Source of the DNA: Haloarcula nitratireducens
Lineage (GTDB): Archaea; Halobacteriota; Halobacteria; Halobacteriales; Haloarculaceae
Direction of reading: 5' to 3'
Length of the DNA: 64,000 bases
NCBI RefSeq assembly: GCF_019599505.1
Contig: NZ_RKLT01000011.1
Location: forward strand, 1-64,000
The translations under genes were made by a program, and so were the position numbers. The notes beneath the pieces were generated by a model that did not search any database, was not told the DNA's origin, and saw only the letters and a list, made by a program, of their open reading frames with translations. Of the stretch, positions 16,626 through 25,215 are shown piece after piece (the stretch's first letter is position 1; the number at the start of each line of letters is the position of its first letter).

Positions 16626-17672
16626 ATGTACGCTAACGACTCCGGCAGTAAGAAAGCATCGTCCGATATTGATCAGCAGTTGCAACTCGGCGCGCACGTC
16701 GACGGCGGTCCCGAGCAGCTCCTAGAGGAAGTCGCCGAGACCGCAAACGGCGACGAACTCGATTACCGCCCCAACCGCGGCAGTGACTCCCGCGGGAACT
16801 ACTACGCTCGACAGAACGACTACGACTGGACCCGCTCAACGGATGTCGCCCCGGATCGCCGCCACGGCGAAACGCTGGCCGCTCAAGAACAACGCCACGG
16901 CGAAAACGCCGAACAAGCCCGCCACTCCAAGCAGGCCCGCGATGCCCACGGCGAAATCGACCGCGAAGCCTCGGCCCGCCAGCTCACCACCAGCGAACAA
17001 GAGCGACCGGAGACCTTTGAGGCAAAATCGGATCCACGCGCGGAGATGGACGCCGACGCGCTGGCCGACGTGAATCAAGACGCCACTACGGTCAGTGACG
17101 AGACAGGCATCAGTCACGCCGCCGCCAGCCGTCTCGTCGCCGGTCACACGACCGAGAGTGACTCACGCTTCGACGGCGTCTTCGGTGCACTCACGGCCGC
17201 TCGCGCTGCGATGAACGCGCCGGTGCCCGTCGCAGACATGAATCCCCACGGTTACGAGGCAACCATCGAGGGAACGGTCACGCATCTGATCGACGACCCC
17301 GCCGCGCCGAACCAGTATCAGGTCGCCTACGTCGAGGATGCCGACGGCGATACGGCGAAGGTGACGGTCTGGGTGAAATCGGTCCACGGTGGTGCGATGG
17401 TGCGCACGCTCCACGAAGGCGACCGCGTGCGTATCTGCGCTGGGAAGCCCGGCGAGTACAACGGGCTGAAGACGCTCGCCGTGACGAGCAAGACGGCCAT
17501 GTGCATCCTCGAACGCGGCGACGGTCCCGCCCCGACCGGCGACTGTCGCGCTTCGTTTGGGTGTTCTGGTGAGAGTCCCCGACTCGCTCCGTGGGACGTA
17601 GAGTCAGACGCTCACGCGTGGGTCAACCAGATGGACATGGCGAAGGCTGTCGAGGTGACGCTGGCCGACTAA
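16626..17672 (+). CDS. OB-fold nucleic-acid-binding protein (RPA-like)
   Basis: A 348-residue protein. Residues 1-140 are extremely polar and probably disordered, rich in Gln, Glu, Arg, His and Ala (GETLAAQEQRHGENAEQA). Residues about 195-315 form an OB-fold of the RPA/tRNA-anticodon type: YEATIEGTVTHLIDDP, YVEDADGDTAKVTVWVKS, LHEGDRVRICAGKPGEYNG. Such proteins bind single-stranded nucleic acid, and plasmid copies often accompany replication or repair genes. A helical HTH-like element (ATTVSDETGISHAAASRLVA) sits before the OB fold. A second, shorter OB-fold protein is at 19561. GC-rich non-coding blocks flank it on both sides. Confidence 0.76.
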   Translation: MYANDSGSKKASSDIDQQLQLGAHVDGGPEQLLEEVAETANGDELDYRPNRGSDSRGNYYARQNDYDWTRSTDVAPDRRHGETLAAQEQRHGENAEQARHSKQARDAHGEIDREASARQLTTSEQERPETFEAKSDPRAEMDADALADVNQDATTVSDETGISHAAASRLVAGHTTESDSRFDGVFGALTAARAAMNAPVPVADMNPHGYEATIEGTVTHLIDDPAAPNQYQVAYVEDADGDTAKVTVWVKSVHGGAMVRTLHEGDRVRICAGKPGEYNGLKTLAVTSKTAMCILERGDGPAPTGDCRASFGCSGESPRLAPWDVESDAHAWVNQMDMAKAVEVTLAD

Positions 17673-18146
17673 CCCCGACCTCGGTCGGCGGTTTCGCCGT
17701 CGAGACGGGCCGTCCGGTCGGCGCGGAGCTACCTCGCGCACGCGGCCTCGTCGCCGCCCACCGGCACAGCGGGGCGGCGACGAGCCAACCACGCGCACGG
17801 ACTGGGGCTGTGGCCGCAAACGGCGCTATCGTGGGTCAGTCAGGCCGGGTATCCAGCGTGATCGGCTCTCTGGTGGGACGTTCGCGTAGGCCAGCCAGTG
17901 GGGCGATGGGACATCTCGGGCTAGTGTTTTCGACGGCGCGCGGCGCCACCGGAAGACTCACCCTGTTCGTCTTCCGAGCCCTCGTTCGCTGGCGCTCACG
18001 AGGACGACGGAGCGCTGCGCTCGGCGCAACGCGCGCCTCACGGCGGTCCACCGTGCTCACGCCGTTGCGCGCGGTCCCAACTTGCCGCATACGGCAAGAC
18101 AGAGCTGACAAGTAGAATAATCGCTACCGAAGGAACATATCCCTGC
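17673..18146. other. GC-rich non-coding block after the OB-fold gene
   Basis: No supported gene. The sequence is extremely GC-rich with many local inverted motifs (for example GGCGCGCGGCGCC near 17935 and GTGCTCACGCCGTTGCGCGC near 18050). Open frames here are by-products of base composition. The block resembles the ones at 16070-16390 and 20040-20110. Confidence 0.4.
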
Positions 18147-18272
18147 TTAGCGCTTTGATTCGGTATTCATTGCCTGATACCGCGACAGCGTCGTCTCTCG
18201 CGTTTTGGCCAACTCCCGTTCGATGTCTGTTCGGTCCCATCCGAATGGTGAGAGGATTCTCGACAGCTCGGA
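18147..18272 (-). pseudogene. C-terminal remnant of an unidentified gene
   Basis: The bottom strand reads SPFGWDRTDIERELAKTRET, then TLSRYQAMNTESKR and a stop at 18147. The texture (FGWDRTDIEREL) is clearly protein-like, but the frame meets a stop just upstream near 18272 and there is no start. It looks like the tail of a gene truncated by rearrangement. I do not recognise the family. Confidence 0.3.
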
Positions 18273-18369
18273 CTAATTGCTGTACAGAGTACGATGCGTC
18301 GTAGCACTCGGTCTCTTCGTGCACAAGTGCGACGGCTCTGTATACAGAGATACTGCGCTGGATACAGTA

Positions 18370-18831
18370 TCATGGACTTGAGTTCTCTTTGGCCGCCATC
18401 CGGTTGGTGTAATCCCAACTGTACATTTCGTTCGGTTGGATTCGGATTCGTATCTCGTCGCGTGTGTCACTCAGTAGCCACTCGGCCAGGGCAGATTCAG
18501 TGTCTTCGAGGTAGCGCTCAATGAGTGCCTTGAGGGTCGTCTTTGTTTTGTCAGACGACATCGTGGCGGTTCCATTGCCTCTGACCCCGCGATACGGTGG
18601 CTGGTTCGTCGAGACGTCAAATGCAACTTCGGGATCGCTCTCGAGAAACCGGACGATATGAGCGTTCGACCACGTGGCACACTCGAATGAATCGTTCCGA
18701 TATTGATACCACAATGCGACCATCCACAAGGTGCCGTCTCCCCGTTGTGTAGCGATGCGAATCGGGATCCGTGATTCCTCGAGAAAGTCTTCGAGTTCTG
18801 TCTCGGACCACACGCCAGTGATAGTAGTCAT
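18370..18831 (-). CDS. Pyridoxamine 5'-phosphate oxidase-like (PPOX) protein
   Basis: A 153-residue protein of the FMN-binding split-barrel (PPOX) superfamily. Diagnostic stretches are the start (ELEDFLEESRIPIRIATQRG), then GTLWMVALWYQYRNDSFECA, RFLESDPEVAFDVST, and GVRGNGTATM before a C-terminal helical region. Members bind FMN, F420 or heme and reduce or oxidise diverse small molecules; many haloarchaeal copies have unknown substrates. It is divergent from the winged-helix gene at 18974 and not in an operon. The start ATG 18831 gives the usual length. Confidence 0.76.
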   Translation of the reverse strand: MTTITGVWSETELEDFLEESRIPIRIATQRGDGTLWMVALWYQYRNDSFECATWSNAHIVRFLESDPEVAFDVSTNQPPYRGVRGNGTATMSSDKTKTTLKALIERYLEDTESALAEWLLSDTRDEIRIRIQPNEMYSWDYTNRMAAKENSSP

Positions 18832-18973
18832 TTGAGATGCTACGGAGCCAACCGGGAAAAGTAGCTCTTCGACGACTATTTGCCATGAAACGTGCGTGCG
18901 GCCTTGAGGAGCATCTCATCGTGACCCAAACACTCTTTACTGTTTCGCTGTAAACTGTAATCAAGACCGACCC

Positions 18974-19564
18974 GTGTCACGTACCTCAAATCACGCCGAC
19001 GGCGACATCGTCCGGGATTTCCTCTCGGTCGCAGACTTGCTGGAGGAGCCACAGCTGGCCCAGTTGTACGCGTATCTCGCTCGGGAGGGGGAAGCGACTG
19101 TCCAGAACGTGATGGACGATCTCGAGCTCGCCCAGGGGACCGCCTACAACTACGTGAACCGGCTCGTCGACGCCGGCGTCGTCGAAGTTGCACAGGACGA
19201 GCAGCCCCGGCGGTACGCCGCCCGCGAGATCGACCTGACTGTGACGACGGCCGCTGGCGACCGCGAGTACACGATCACGCCGGCACTGATCGACGCGGTT
19301 GGTCGTCGGGAGACGAACGCCGATATTGACACCTACATAGACCGCCACGGCGTCGCCGGCCTCGCGACCGCGCTCACATACGCCGTCGCTCGCGAACGCG
19401 GTGAGGTGACCCACCGACTGATGGCGGATGACCTCGATATCTCCCCGCTTGCTTCGGAGATGATCCTCCAGGCGCTCCGGCCCGTCGTCCACGAGCACTA
19501 CGACATCGAGGAAGCGGATGCGTCGGTCGAGGGGCTGGATATAGACGACGGCGACGACGCGTGA
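18974..19564 (+). CDS. Winged-helix protein paired with an OB-fold protein
   Basis: A 196-residue protein. The N-terminal 75 residues are a winged helix-turn-helix (LAQLYAYLAREGEATVQNVM, GTAYNYVNRLVDAGVVEVAQ). The middle has a beta-rich segment (ITPALIDAVGRRETN) and the C-terminal half is helical (YIDRHGVAGLATALTYAVAR) and very acidic at the end. It is a haloarchaeal plasmid-type regulator of unknown target. GTG 18974 seems the best start. Its stop overlaps the GTG of the downstream OB-fold gene by four bases, so the two are a translationally coupled pair, and the same pair may help maintain the replicon (inference). Confidence 0.74.
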   Translation: MSRTSNHADGDIVRDFLSVADLLEEPQLAQLYAYLAREGEATVQNVMDDLELAQGTAYNYVNRLVDAGVVEVAQDEQPRRYAAREIDLTVTTAAGDREYTITPALIDAVGRRETNADIDTYIDRHGVAGLATALTYAVARERGEVTHRLMADDLDISPLASEMILQALRPVVHEHYDIEEADASVEGLDIDDGDDA

Positions 19565-20016
19565 GTCGGCTCCACATCGCTGATACTGGGCTGTTCGTCG
19601 CGATGGGGCAGCCCTCGAACAGCCGGTACCAGGCAGTGCGACGATTCGCCCGCCAGAACGACGTCACGAAGGCGGTGCTGGAGACCCTCGAGGAGTTGAA
19701 GGCGGCGCCGGGGGCGATCGTGCCCATCGCGGACGTGCCGGACGTCCCGGTCGGTGAGGTGACGGTCGAAGGAACCATCGAGACCCTCTGGGAGCCTTCC
19801 TCCTCAAGCATCCAGCAAGTCGGGTTGATAGCAGATGATAGCGGGAAAATCAAGTTCACCTGCTGGGAGAAATCCGTGCAGACGGTGGTGCGTGAAGGTC
19901 AGACAGTGCGGTTCCGGGCAGCAGCCAAGAACTGGTACGAAGGTCGGTGCTCAATCGCGCTGACCGGGTGGTCGCGGATCGAGTTCCCAGAGCGCGGTCG
20001 GTGGTGGGAAGAGTAG
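19561..20016 (+). CDS. Short OB-fold protein
   Basis: A 151-residue protein whose C-terminal two thirds form an OB fold: GEVTVEGTIETLWEPSSSSI, QQVGLIADDSGKIKFTCWEK, VREGQTVRFRAAAKNWYEG, SIALTGWSRIEF. These steps match the OB segment of the larger protein at 16626-17672, so the two are paralogous in that region. Single-stranded DNA or RNA binding is likely. It starts at GTG 19561, overlapping the stop of the winged-helix gene. A T-run (TTCTTTTTT, 20031-20039) just after the stop could act as a terminator. Confidence 0.68.
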   Translation: MSRLHIADTGLFVAMGQPSNSRYQAVRRFARQNDVTKAVLETLEELKAAPGAIVPIADVPDVPVGEVTVEGTIETLWEPSSSSIQQVGLIADDSGKIKFTCWEKSVQTVVREGQTVRFRAAAKNWYEGRCSIALTGWSRIEFPERGRWWEE

Positions 20017-20068
20017 CCAGCTGACGCAGCCTTCTTTTTTGCTGTGTGCCGGACCGACCCAGATCCCA

Positions 20069-20087
20069 CCGCCCCACCCACCGCTCC
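20069..20087. repeat. Direct repeat, left copy (flanks the HNH gene)
   Basis: The 19 bases CCGCCCCACCCACCGCTCC are repeated exactly at 21296-21314. Looser similarity extends on both sides (GACC-GCCC context before, GGCCACGACC-like sequence after). The two copies bracket the HNH endonuclease gene. Confidence 0.6.
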
Positions 20088-20232
20088 GTGCTCGCTTCGC
20101 TGCGCGCGCAGCCACGACCTCGCTCACCAGTCCAACATTTATCCGGCAAACCGGGGGAAGGAGTGTGCGACTCGGGCGAGTTAATCTGGCCCCCAGAAGG
20201 GTGCGGGCGTACGAGCGCTCCGGGTAGGACAG

Positions 20233-21195
20233 ATGACGGGTGAACGTGACCTAACCTGCGATGTCTGTGGAAAGTCCTTCGACACCAAGGACGCGCTGGG
20301 CAGCCACAACAGTAGCCACAGCCGCCGTATCTCAGACACCCAGTTACTGACCGAGATAGACCGGCTCGTCGACGACCTGGGTCGTTCTCCAACAACTATA
20401 GAGATGAATGAGCTGGGAGCATATTCAGCTGGAACATACAAAAACCGATTTGGCAGCTGGGCAGAGGCACTCCAGGAAGCGGGATACGAACCGGTGAAGC
20501 AACACCGGGTATCCAAAGACGCACTCATCGACGAAATCAGGCGGCTCGCAACGGAGGACGGGACGCCGCCAACGGCGGCCGACATGCGCTCGGAGGGCGA
20601 GTTCACGGTCACAATCGCGCAGAATCGCTTCGGGAGCTGGAACGAAGCGCTGGAGGCAGCTGGGTACGACCCCAACCCTCGGCATCGGATTTCGGATGCA
20701 GAATTACTCGAAGAGATCCATCGACTGGCCGACGAACTAGGGAAGATCCCCACAGCGCAGGAGATGAAAGACCACGGAGAGTTCTCGCATCGACCCTACT
20801 TTACTCGCTGGGAGGGCTGGCAAGCTGCGATCCGAGCAGCTGGCTACGAACCGGTCGGCCGTCCAGACGGCCCAAACCATCACAACTGGAAAGAACAGCC
20901 AGTCCACAAGTGGCGCGAGTACGGGGACAACTGGGATGAACAACGTCAGAAAGCGCTTGAACGCGACGACTATACCTGTCAAACGCCGGGCTGTGAGTGG
21001 ACGCAGGAGGCGCATCTCGAGACATTCACGAGAGGACTCCACGTGCATCATATCCGACCGCTAAGCGCCTTCGGCGATGACGAGAGTGAGGTGGATTTCG
21101 AGCAGGCCAACCGGCTGGATAACCTCGTTACCGTATGCGCCGAGCACCATCATCTCTGGGAGCAGGCATCACCGCTCCGACTCGATACGCGATGA
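20233..21195 (+). CDS. HNH endonuclease with C2H2 finger and homing-nuclease repeats
   Basis: A 320-residue protein with three parts. Residues 8-30 form a C2H2 finger (CDVCGKSFDTKDALGSHNSS with a following His). Residues 35-220 hold three helical repeats of about 55 residues (LLTEIDRLVDDLGRSPTTIE, NRFGSWAEALQEAGYEP and two relatives), the repeat found in DNA-recognition parts of homing endonucleases. Residues 235-315 are an HNH nuclease: CQTPGC, LHVHHIRPLSAFG, NLVTVCAEHHHLWE, with Cys pairs and the His-His catalytic core all present. It is predicted to cut specific DNA. It is flanked by a 19-base direct repeat, so it may have moved as a unit. Confidence 0.85.
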   Translation: MTGERDLTCDVCGKSFDTKDALGSHNSSHSRRISDTQLLTEIDRLVDDLGRSPTTIEMNELGAYSAGTYKNRFGSWAEALQEAGYEPVKQHRVSKDALIDEIRRLATEDGTPPTAADMRSEGEFTVTIAQNRFGSWNEALEAAGYDPNPRHRISDAELLEEIHRLADELGKIPTAQEMKDHGEFSHRPYFTRWEGWQAAIRAAGYEPVGRPDGPNHHNWKEQPVHKWREYGDNWDEQRQKALERDDYTCQTPGCEWTQEAHLETFTRGLHVHHIRPLSAFGDDESEVDFEQANRLDNLVTVCAEHHHLWEQASPLRLDTR

Positions 21196-21295
21196 GTCTC
21201 GCAAACGCCGGCCATTCGAACGGGGAGCTGACTGAATACCGTTAGGACAGACGGTGACTGGTTGATCGTTTATTGCCAGACCAGCCCAAGCCCCT

Positions 21296-21314
21296 CCGCC
21301 CCACCCACCGCTCC
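21296..21314. repeat. Direct repeat, right copy (flanks the HNH gene)
   Basis: Exact second copy of the 19-base sequence at 20069-20087, in the same orientation, lying in the gap between the HNH gene and the HEPN gene. Diverged similarity continues into the downstream GGCCACGACC stretch. Confidence 0.6.
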
Positions 21315-21437
21315 CGGCCTCCCGCTAGTCGGCCCGCGGCCACGACCGGTTACCATTTCTAGGCGGTATCGCATTGAGTGTGGATTTCTTACTCCACCCC
21401 GAAACGCTCAGAAGTCAGCGGTACGACTCCACTCAAT

Positions 21438-23045
21438 ATGACACTAGACGGAATCGAATCACTCTATGAATTTCACGAACTTCTACGGCGGGATCCAGAA
21501 TCAAATAAAACTGAGAGGCTAGAATTTCTCCGCGATTCTGAAGAATGGGACCGAATTCATAGGAGAGTCTACCTAAACCTGACTGGCCACTACATTGACA
21601 CAGCGTGGGATCTTGGCTATCAGGATGCAGTTGTCGAGGGTGTTGACTTAGTCCAAAAGTTCCTCAATCGCGACCTCAGCCCTCGAAATCGGACACGCGC
21701 ACATTATCAGTTAGCGAATGGCGAGCAGTATCAGAACATCCTAGACCCGGAAACTCAGAATGAGCCAGCGTTCACCGATAACGAGTATATCCGGGAACAA
21801 ATTGTCGCTCTGAGAAAATCCTTAGAAGAAAATGGAATACAAGCCACTCCTGATGCAGAGGTCCGTAAGCGATTCGTGAATCTAGGAAACGCGCTTGACT
21901 CTACAGGGCGAGCAGTAGAAGCCCTCGATAAATATGAATCTGCTCTCTCACTGAACCCAAATCACCCGCAAGCTTTGGGAAACCGAGGAATGACCAAAGT
22001 GTGGTACGGCTCTGCTCTGTATAACGAAGGAGAGACAGCATTATTTTTACACTCCGCAAATCAGGATTTGGCTGCCGCACTCTCATCTGATAGGCTACAT
22101 CCCGAAGCGATTCATCGGTTCCGCGAAACCAAACAGAGTGTCAAGGAATTCGATGTTGAATGGCTTGGCTTCGACAGAATCGAAGAGGAATCACTCGGAG
22201 ACAAAGACGAAGAAAGAAGATATCGAGAGTGGGTACTTTCGAACCGCCTCTTCTTGAATCCGCTCAACGACATCTCTACACATACGTCCGTTGCAGAAGA
22301 TACGTTCCATCTCCCATCGATCATCACCGAAATCGACGAGCAGCTTCCTTATCCTGGGCTCTATAACCAGATGAAACAGGAGTACGTCTCGGCTAGGTAC
22401 ATGTTCTATGAAGGTCTCCAAGCCAGTGAAGACCATTTCTCTGACCATGAAGTTACGTTGGCGAACACGTTGGACTATCCGGCCTATGGATATGGCACCG
22501 AGCAAATGAAGGCCGGTCTCCGACTTGCGTATTCAATCTTCGATAAAATCGCGTTCTTCCTAAATGATTACCTTGATCTCGGACACCACGAAGAAGCAGT
22601 CTCATTCGGAAATCTCTGGTACGAGAACACATCCTGGAGTGATGGCCTCCACGAGCGGTTCGAAGGCTCCGAAAACTGGTTGTTGAACGGACTTTACTGG
22701 TTGAAGAAGGACTTCTATGGAGGCCCATTCGAGGTCGAGGAATCGCTTGACATAGCTCCGAGCACTATTGAACGCATACGAAACGGTCTCGAACACCGAT
22801 ACCTGAAAGTACATCGACAGCCAGTCACAGGGTCGGAAACACGAGGAATTGAAGATTCGCTAAAAGAATCCATAACCGACGATGAGCTAATGGAGTCTGG
22901 GATAGAGATGCTCAAGATCGCCCGGGCCGGTTTAATTTACCTCTCGCTGGCTGTCCATTTCGAAGAGAGAATGAAGGAAGCCGAACTTGAGGATCCGGTT
23001 ATGCCTCTGCCAACCGACTGGTTCAGGGACGAATGGAAGCGATAG
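21438..23045 (+). CDS. TPR protein with LA2681-type HEPN domain
   Basis: A protein of about 535 residues. The N-terminal 220 residues are helical repeats, with a recognisable TPR (KRFVNLGNALDSTGRAVEAL then YESALSLNPNHPQALGNRG). The C-terminal 230 residues match the LA2681-like HEPN domain; the RNase-type motif R-x4-H is present as RNGLEHRYLKVH. HEPN proteins often cut RNA and act in abortive infection or toxin-like conflict systems. ATG 21438 starts the conserved part; 20 more codons upstream look non-coding. Third-position bases are noticeably richer in A/T than in neighbouring genes, suggesting recent arrival. It is convergent with the next gene. Confidence 0.78.
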   Translation: MTLDGIESLYEFHELLRRDPESNKTERLEFLRDSEEWDRIHRRVYLNLTGHYIDTAWDLGYQDAVVEGVDLVQKFLNRDLSPRNRTRAHYQLANGEQYQNILDPETQNEPAFTDNEYIREQIVALRKSLEENGIQATPDAEVRKRFVNLGNALDSTGRAVEALDKYESALSLNPNHPQALGNRGMTKVWYGSALYNEGETALFLHSANQDLAAALSSDRLHPEAIHRFRETKQSVKEFDVEWLGFDRIEEESLGDKDEERRYREWVLSNRLFLNPLNDISTHTSVAEDTFHLPSIITEIDEQLPYPGLYNQMKQEYVSARYMFYEGLQASEDHFSDHEVTLANTLDYPAYGYGTEQMKAGLRLAYSIFDKIAFFLNDYLDLGHHEEAVSFGNLWYENTSWSDGLHERFEGSENWLLNGLYWLKKDFYGGPFEVEESLDIAPSTIERIRNGLEHRYLKVHRQPVTGSETRGIEDSLKESITDDELMESGIEMLKIARAGLIYLSLAVHFEERMKEAELEDPVMPLPTDWFRDEWKR

Positions 23046-23105
23046 AATCTACTGCACATTCGAGAGAATTGACGGGGAAGGGGTAGGAGGACTGGAGTAA
23101 TCTAT

Positions 23106-23948
23106 TCACTCTAGACTCCCCATTACTGTGTGCATTCGTCCGTAGAGTGTCTCATCGAGGTTCAGGTGCACTTGCTCATCAAGTGCCTCCGTTAACGCCT
23201 CCTCGATATGCGGGTTGTCGAGACCACAGTAGTCCCCCGTTGCGTTAGGATGAATCCCCCCAACGGCGAAGATGTGCTGTTTGTGACTCCACCCAGCCAG
23301 CCATCCAAAGAATTCGAGATCTACCGTATGAATATCAACCGTGGTGCTCGTGTTCGAACTCCTATCATTCAGTTCATAGTCAAGGTTGAATTGATGTATC
23401 TGGACAGATCCCACACTTTCTGTAGTAAGCGTTCCACTCGGTAGGCATTCCTGCATTACACTACTGGAAGGAACCCCGAATAACGGAGCGAGGCTCCAGT
23501 CGATATCCCCGACAGTAGTAAACCCAGTTTTAGAGAATTCGTGGAGATAGTTTTTGAAATGGTTCTTGATGGGATCGTCTAATTCTCTTTTAGCCAACCA
23601 TGGGAGGTTGAATGTATTGTCGCTATCAAAGACCGACGAGGTATCTCCTATTCGGTATGCAACGAGCCCACCCGGAGGAATATCAATCTGACCGCCAGTT
23701 GCCTCACGGACTTTCTCTCGTAGGCTATCCCACTGGTAGATGCTGGTACTCCACTTCGCATCTTCCCGTTTGAACCGATTTCTCGGCTTTTCGTCCCGCA
23801 AACTCCACCCTTGTTCCTTGAGAACGCTCGTTGGAATCGATGGGTGTGGAGGATACTCCGAAGGGTCGGTTTCGAACCAATCTTCATGGAAACTGAATGC
23901 AACAGCTCCACTGCCGGATTGCTGGAGAAATTCCCTTCGAGAGATCAT
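23106..23948 (-). CDS. Putative Tat-signal protein, unknown
   Basis: A 280-residue protein starting MISRREFLQQSGSGAVAFSF, which has the S-R-R-x-F-L twin-arginine motif but only a weak hydrophobic stretch after it, so export is likely but not certain. The remainder is mostly beta and loop with no catalytic motif that I recognise (segments HTVDLEFFGWLAGWSHKQH and HPNATGDYCGLDNPHIEEAL). Like the HEPN gene it faces, it is more A/T-rich than the surrounding DNA. The two genes end 60 bases apart and may have been acquired together. Function unknown. Confidence 0.6.
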   Translation of the reverse strand: MISRREFLQQSGSGAVAFSFHEDWFETDPSEYPPHPSIPTSVLKEQGWSLRDEKPRNRFKREDAKWSTSIYQWDSLREKVREATGGQIDIPPGGLVAYRIGDTSSVFDSDNTFNLPWLAKRELDDPIKNHFKNYLHEFSKTGFTTVGDIDWSLAPLFGVPSSSVMQECLPSGTLTTESVGSVQIHQFNLDYELNDRSSNTSTTVDIHTVDLEFFGWLAGWSHKQHIFAVGGIHPNATGDYCGLDNPHIEEALTEALDEQVHLNLDETLYGRMHTVMGSLE

Positions 23949-24068
23949 CTAATGTTCAGCAGAGCACCCAGCATATTAATCCAAACGTCGAATTCGAGTA
24001 GTTTCTTTTGACCCCTCAGTGGGTGAGGGGCGCGCCGAACTGGCGGGTTCCTGAACACGGTGAGAACG

Positions 24069-24713
24069 ATGGCAACCAGAGAAATCTACGAGAGCGGATT
24101 CGACGAAGACGTCCGAACGGAATCGAGTGCGAACCAATGCCCCGAGTGCGACGGCCGAGTCACCACGAACGCGGTCGAAACGGTCTGCGAGGACTGTGGC
24201 CTGGTCATCGACGAACAGCGCATCGATCACGGGCCGGAGTGGCGGGCGTACGACGACGAGAAGCGGGAACGAACGGGCGCCCCACTCACTGCGGCTCGCC
24301 ACGATCGCGGCCTGTCGACAGAGATCGGTCGCGGCACCGACGCGAAGGGGGACGAACTCTCCGGGCAGAAGCGGCGGCGACTCGCGCGGATGCGCCGTGA
24401 GCAGACCCGTGGTCGTTGGCGGTCGAAAGCGGAACGGAATCTCGCGCACGGACTGGGCGAAGTGCGTCGGTTGGCGAGTGCCCTCGAACTCTCCGATTCG
24501 GTCCGCGACCAGGCGTGTCAGCTCTTCCGGAGCACCCAGAACGAGGATTTGCTTCGTGGCAGATCCATCGAGGCCATCGCCGCGGCCTGCCTCTACAAAG
24601 CGGGGCAGGAACAGGGGAAGTGGATGACGCAAAGCGACGTCGCGGAGACAGGGAACGTCACGCCAACGACCATCCGGACGCATCACAAAACGCTCGATGA
24701 ACTCACAGTCTAG
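24069..24713 (+). CDS. Short TFB (transcription initiation factor IIB)
   Basis: A 214-residue TFIIB-type factor. It has the zinc ribbon (CPECDGR and CEDCGLVID, residues 24-48) and the B-reader/linker (EWRAYDDEKRERTGAPLTAA, GLSTEIG). Only one cyclin fold follows (NLAHGLGEVRRLASALELSD, then LLRGRSIEAIAAACLYKAGQ and TTIRTHHKTLDEL). Normal archaeal TFBs have about 300 residues and two cyclin folds, so this one has lost the second. It could bind RNA polymerase yet make altered contacts with TBP and BRE DNA, acting as a specialised or inhibitory factor (inference). ATG 24069 is chosen; GTG 24060 is possible. Confidence 0.82.
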   Translation: MATREIYESGFDEDVRTESSANQCPECDGRVTTNAVETVCEDCGLVIDEQRIDHGPEWRAYDDEKRERTGAPLTAARHDRGLSTEIGRGTDAKGDELSGQKRRRLARMRREQTRGRWRSKAERNLAHGLGEVRRLASALELSDSVRDQACQLFRSTQNEDLLRGRSIEAIAAACLYKAGQEQGKWMTQSDVAETGNVTPTTIRTHHKTLDELTV

Positions 24714-25198
24714 ACGGGCCAGGTAGGGAGCGAAGGCGCCCCATTCTCCCAGCGAATCGCCTCTACCGCCGCCGTGAACTGCTGAAGTCGGTCATCGAGG
24801 ACAGCGAGGGGGTGCGCATCGAGAAACGTCGCGCTATGCCGAGCGACGGGCGTGTCTTCGTGGTTGAGTTGGATGTGACAGGGCCCAAGGTCCGGATGAT
24901 CGGCGTCCTGGTGGAAACCGAGCATCAGGTTCCGGTCCGGTTCGACCCAGTTGATGCGGTAGTATTCGTGGTCGACACCAGCGGGGTACCAGAAGCGAAT
25001 CTCGAGTCGTGCGGTCGACGCATCGTAGGAGTCACTCAGGAACGTCGTCGGACCGACATCCGCGATGACGTACCGGGGTCGTCGTCGAGACGGGCGGTAG
25101 CGTACGTCCTCACAGCCAGCCTGTCTCGTCAATCGGTCGTGAACGTCGCGGAGGAGAGTCCGCTGTGTATAGCGGTCGCGACCGGCGAGAAAGATCAT
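24710..25198 (-). CDS. TumE-like protein, putative toxin of a TA-type pair
   Basis: A 162-residue protein. Segments such as RLEIRFWYPAGVDHEYYRIN, then FHQDADHPDLGPCHIQLNHE resemble the TumE-like (DUF6516) proteins described as toxins in toxin-antitoxin systems, which show similar aromatic, His and Asp patterns. The match is by eye and weak. The gene follows the winged-helix gene at 25216 on the same strand with a 17-base gap, the classic two-gene layout. It ends tail to tail with the short TFB gene (overlapping by four bases). Confidence 0.55.
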   Translation of the reverse strand: MIFLAGRDRYTQRTLLRDVHDRLTRQAGCEDVRYRPSRRRPRYVIADVGPTTFLSDSYDASTARLEIRFWYPAGVDHEYYRINWVEPDRNLMLGFHQDADHPDLGPCHIQLNHEDTPVARHSATFLDAHPLAVLDDRLQQFTAAVEAIRWENGAPSLPTWPV

Positions 25199-25215
25199 TC
25201 TGTGAGAGAGGAGGA

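Noticed and set aside
17591..18115. 174-codon Arg-rich frame after the OB-fold gene
   Set aside because: The protein is low-complexity and basic, unlike haloarchaeal proteins; better explained as non-coding GC-rich DNA.
24127..24700. Alternative frames within the short TFB gene
   Set aside because: Shadow frames; the TFB frame has zinc ribbon and cyclin motifs.
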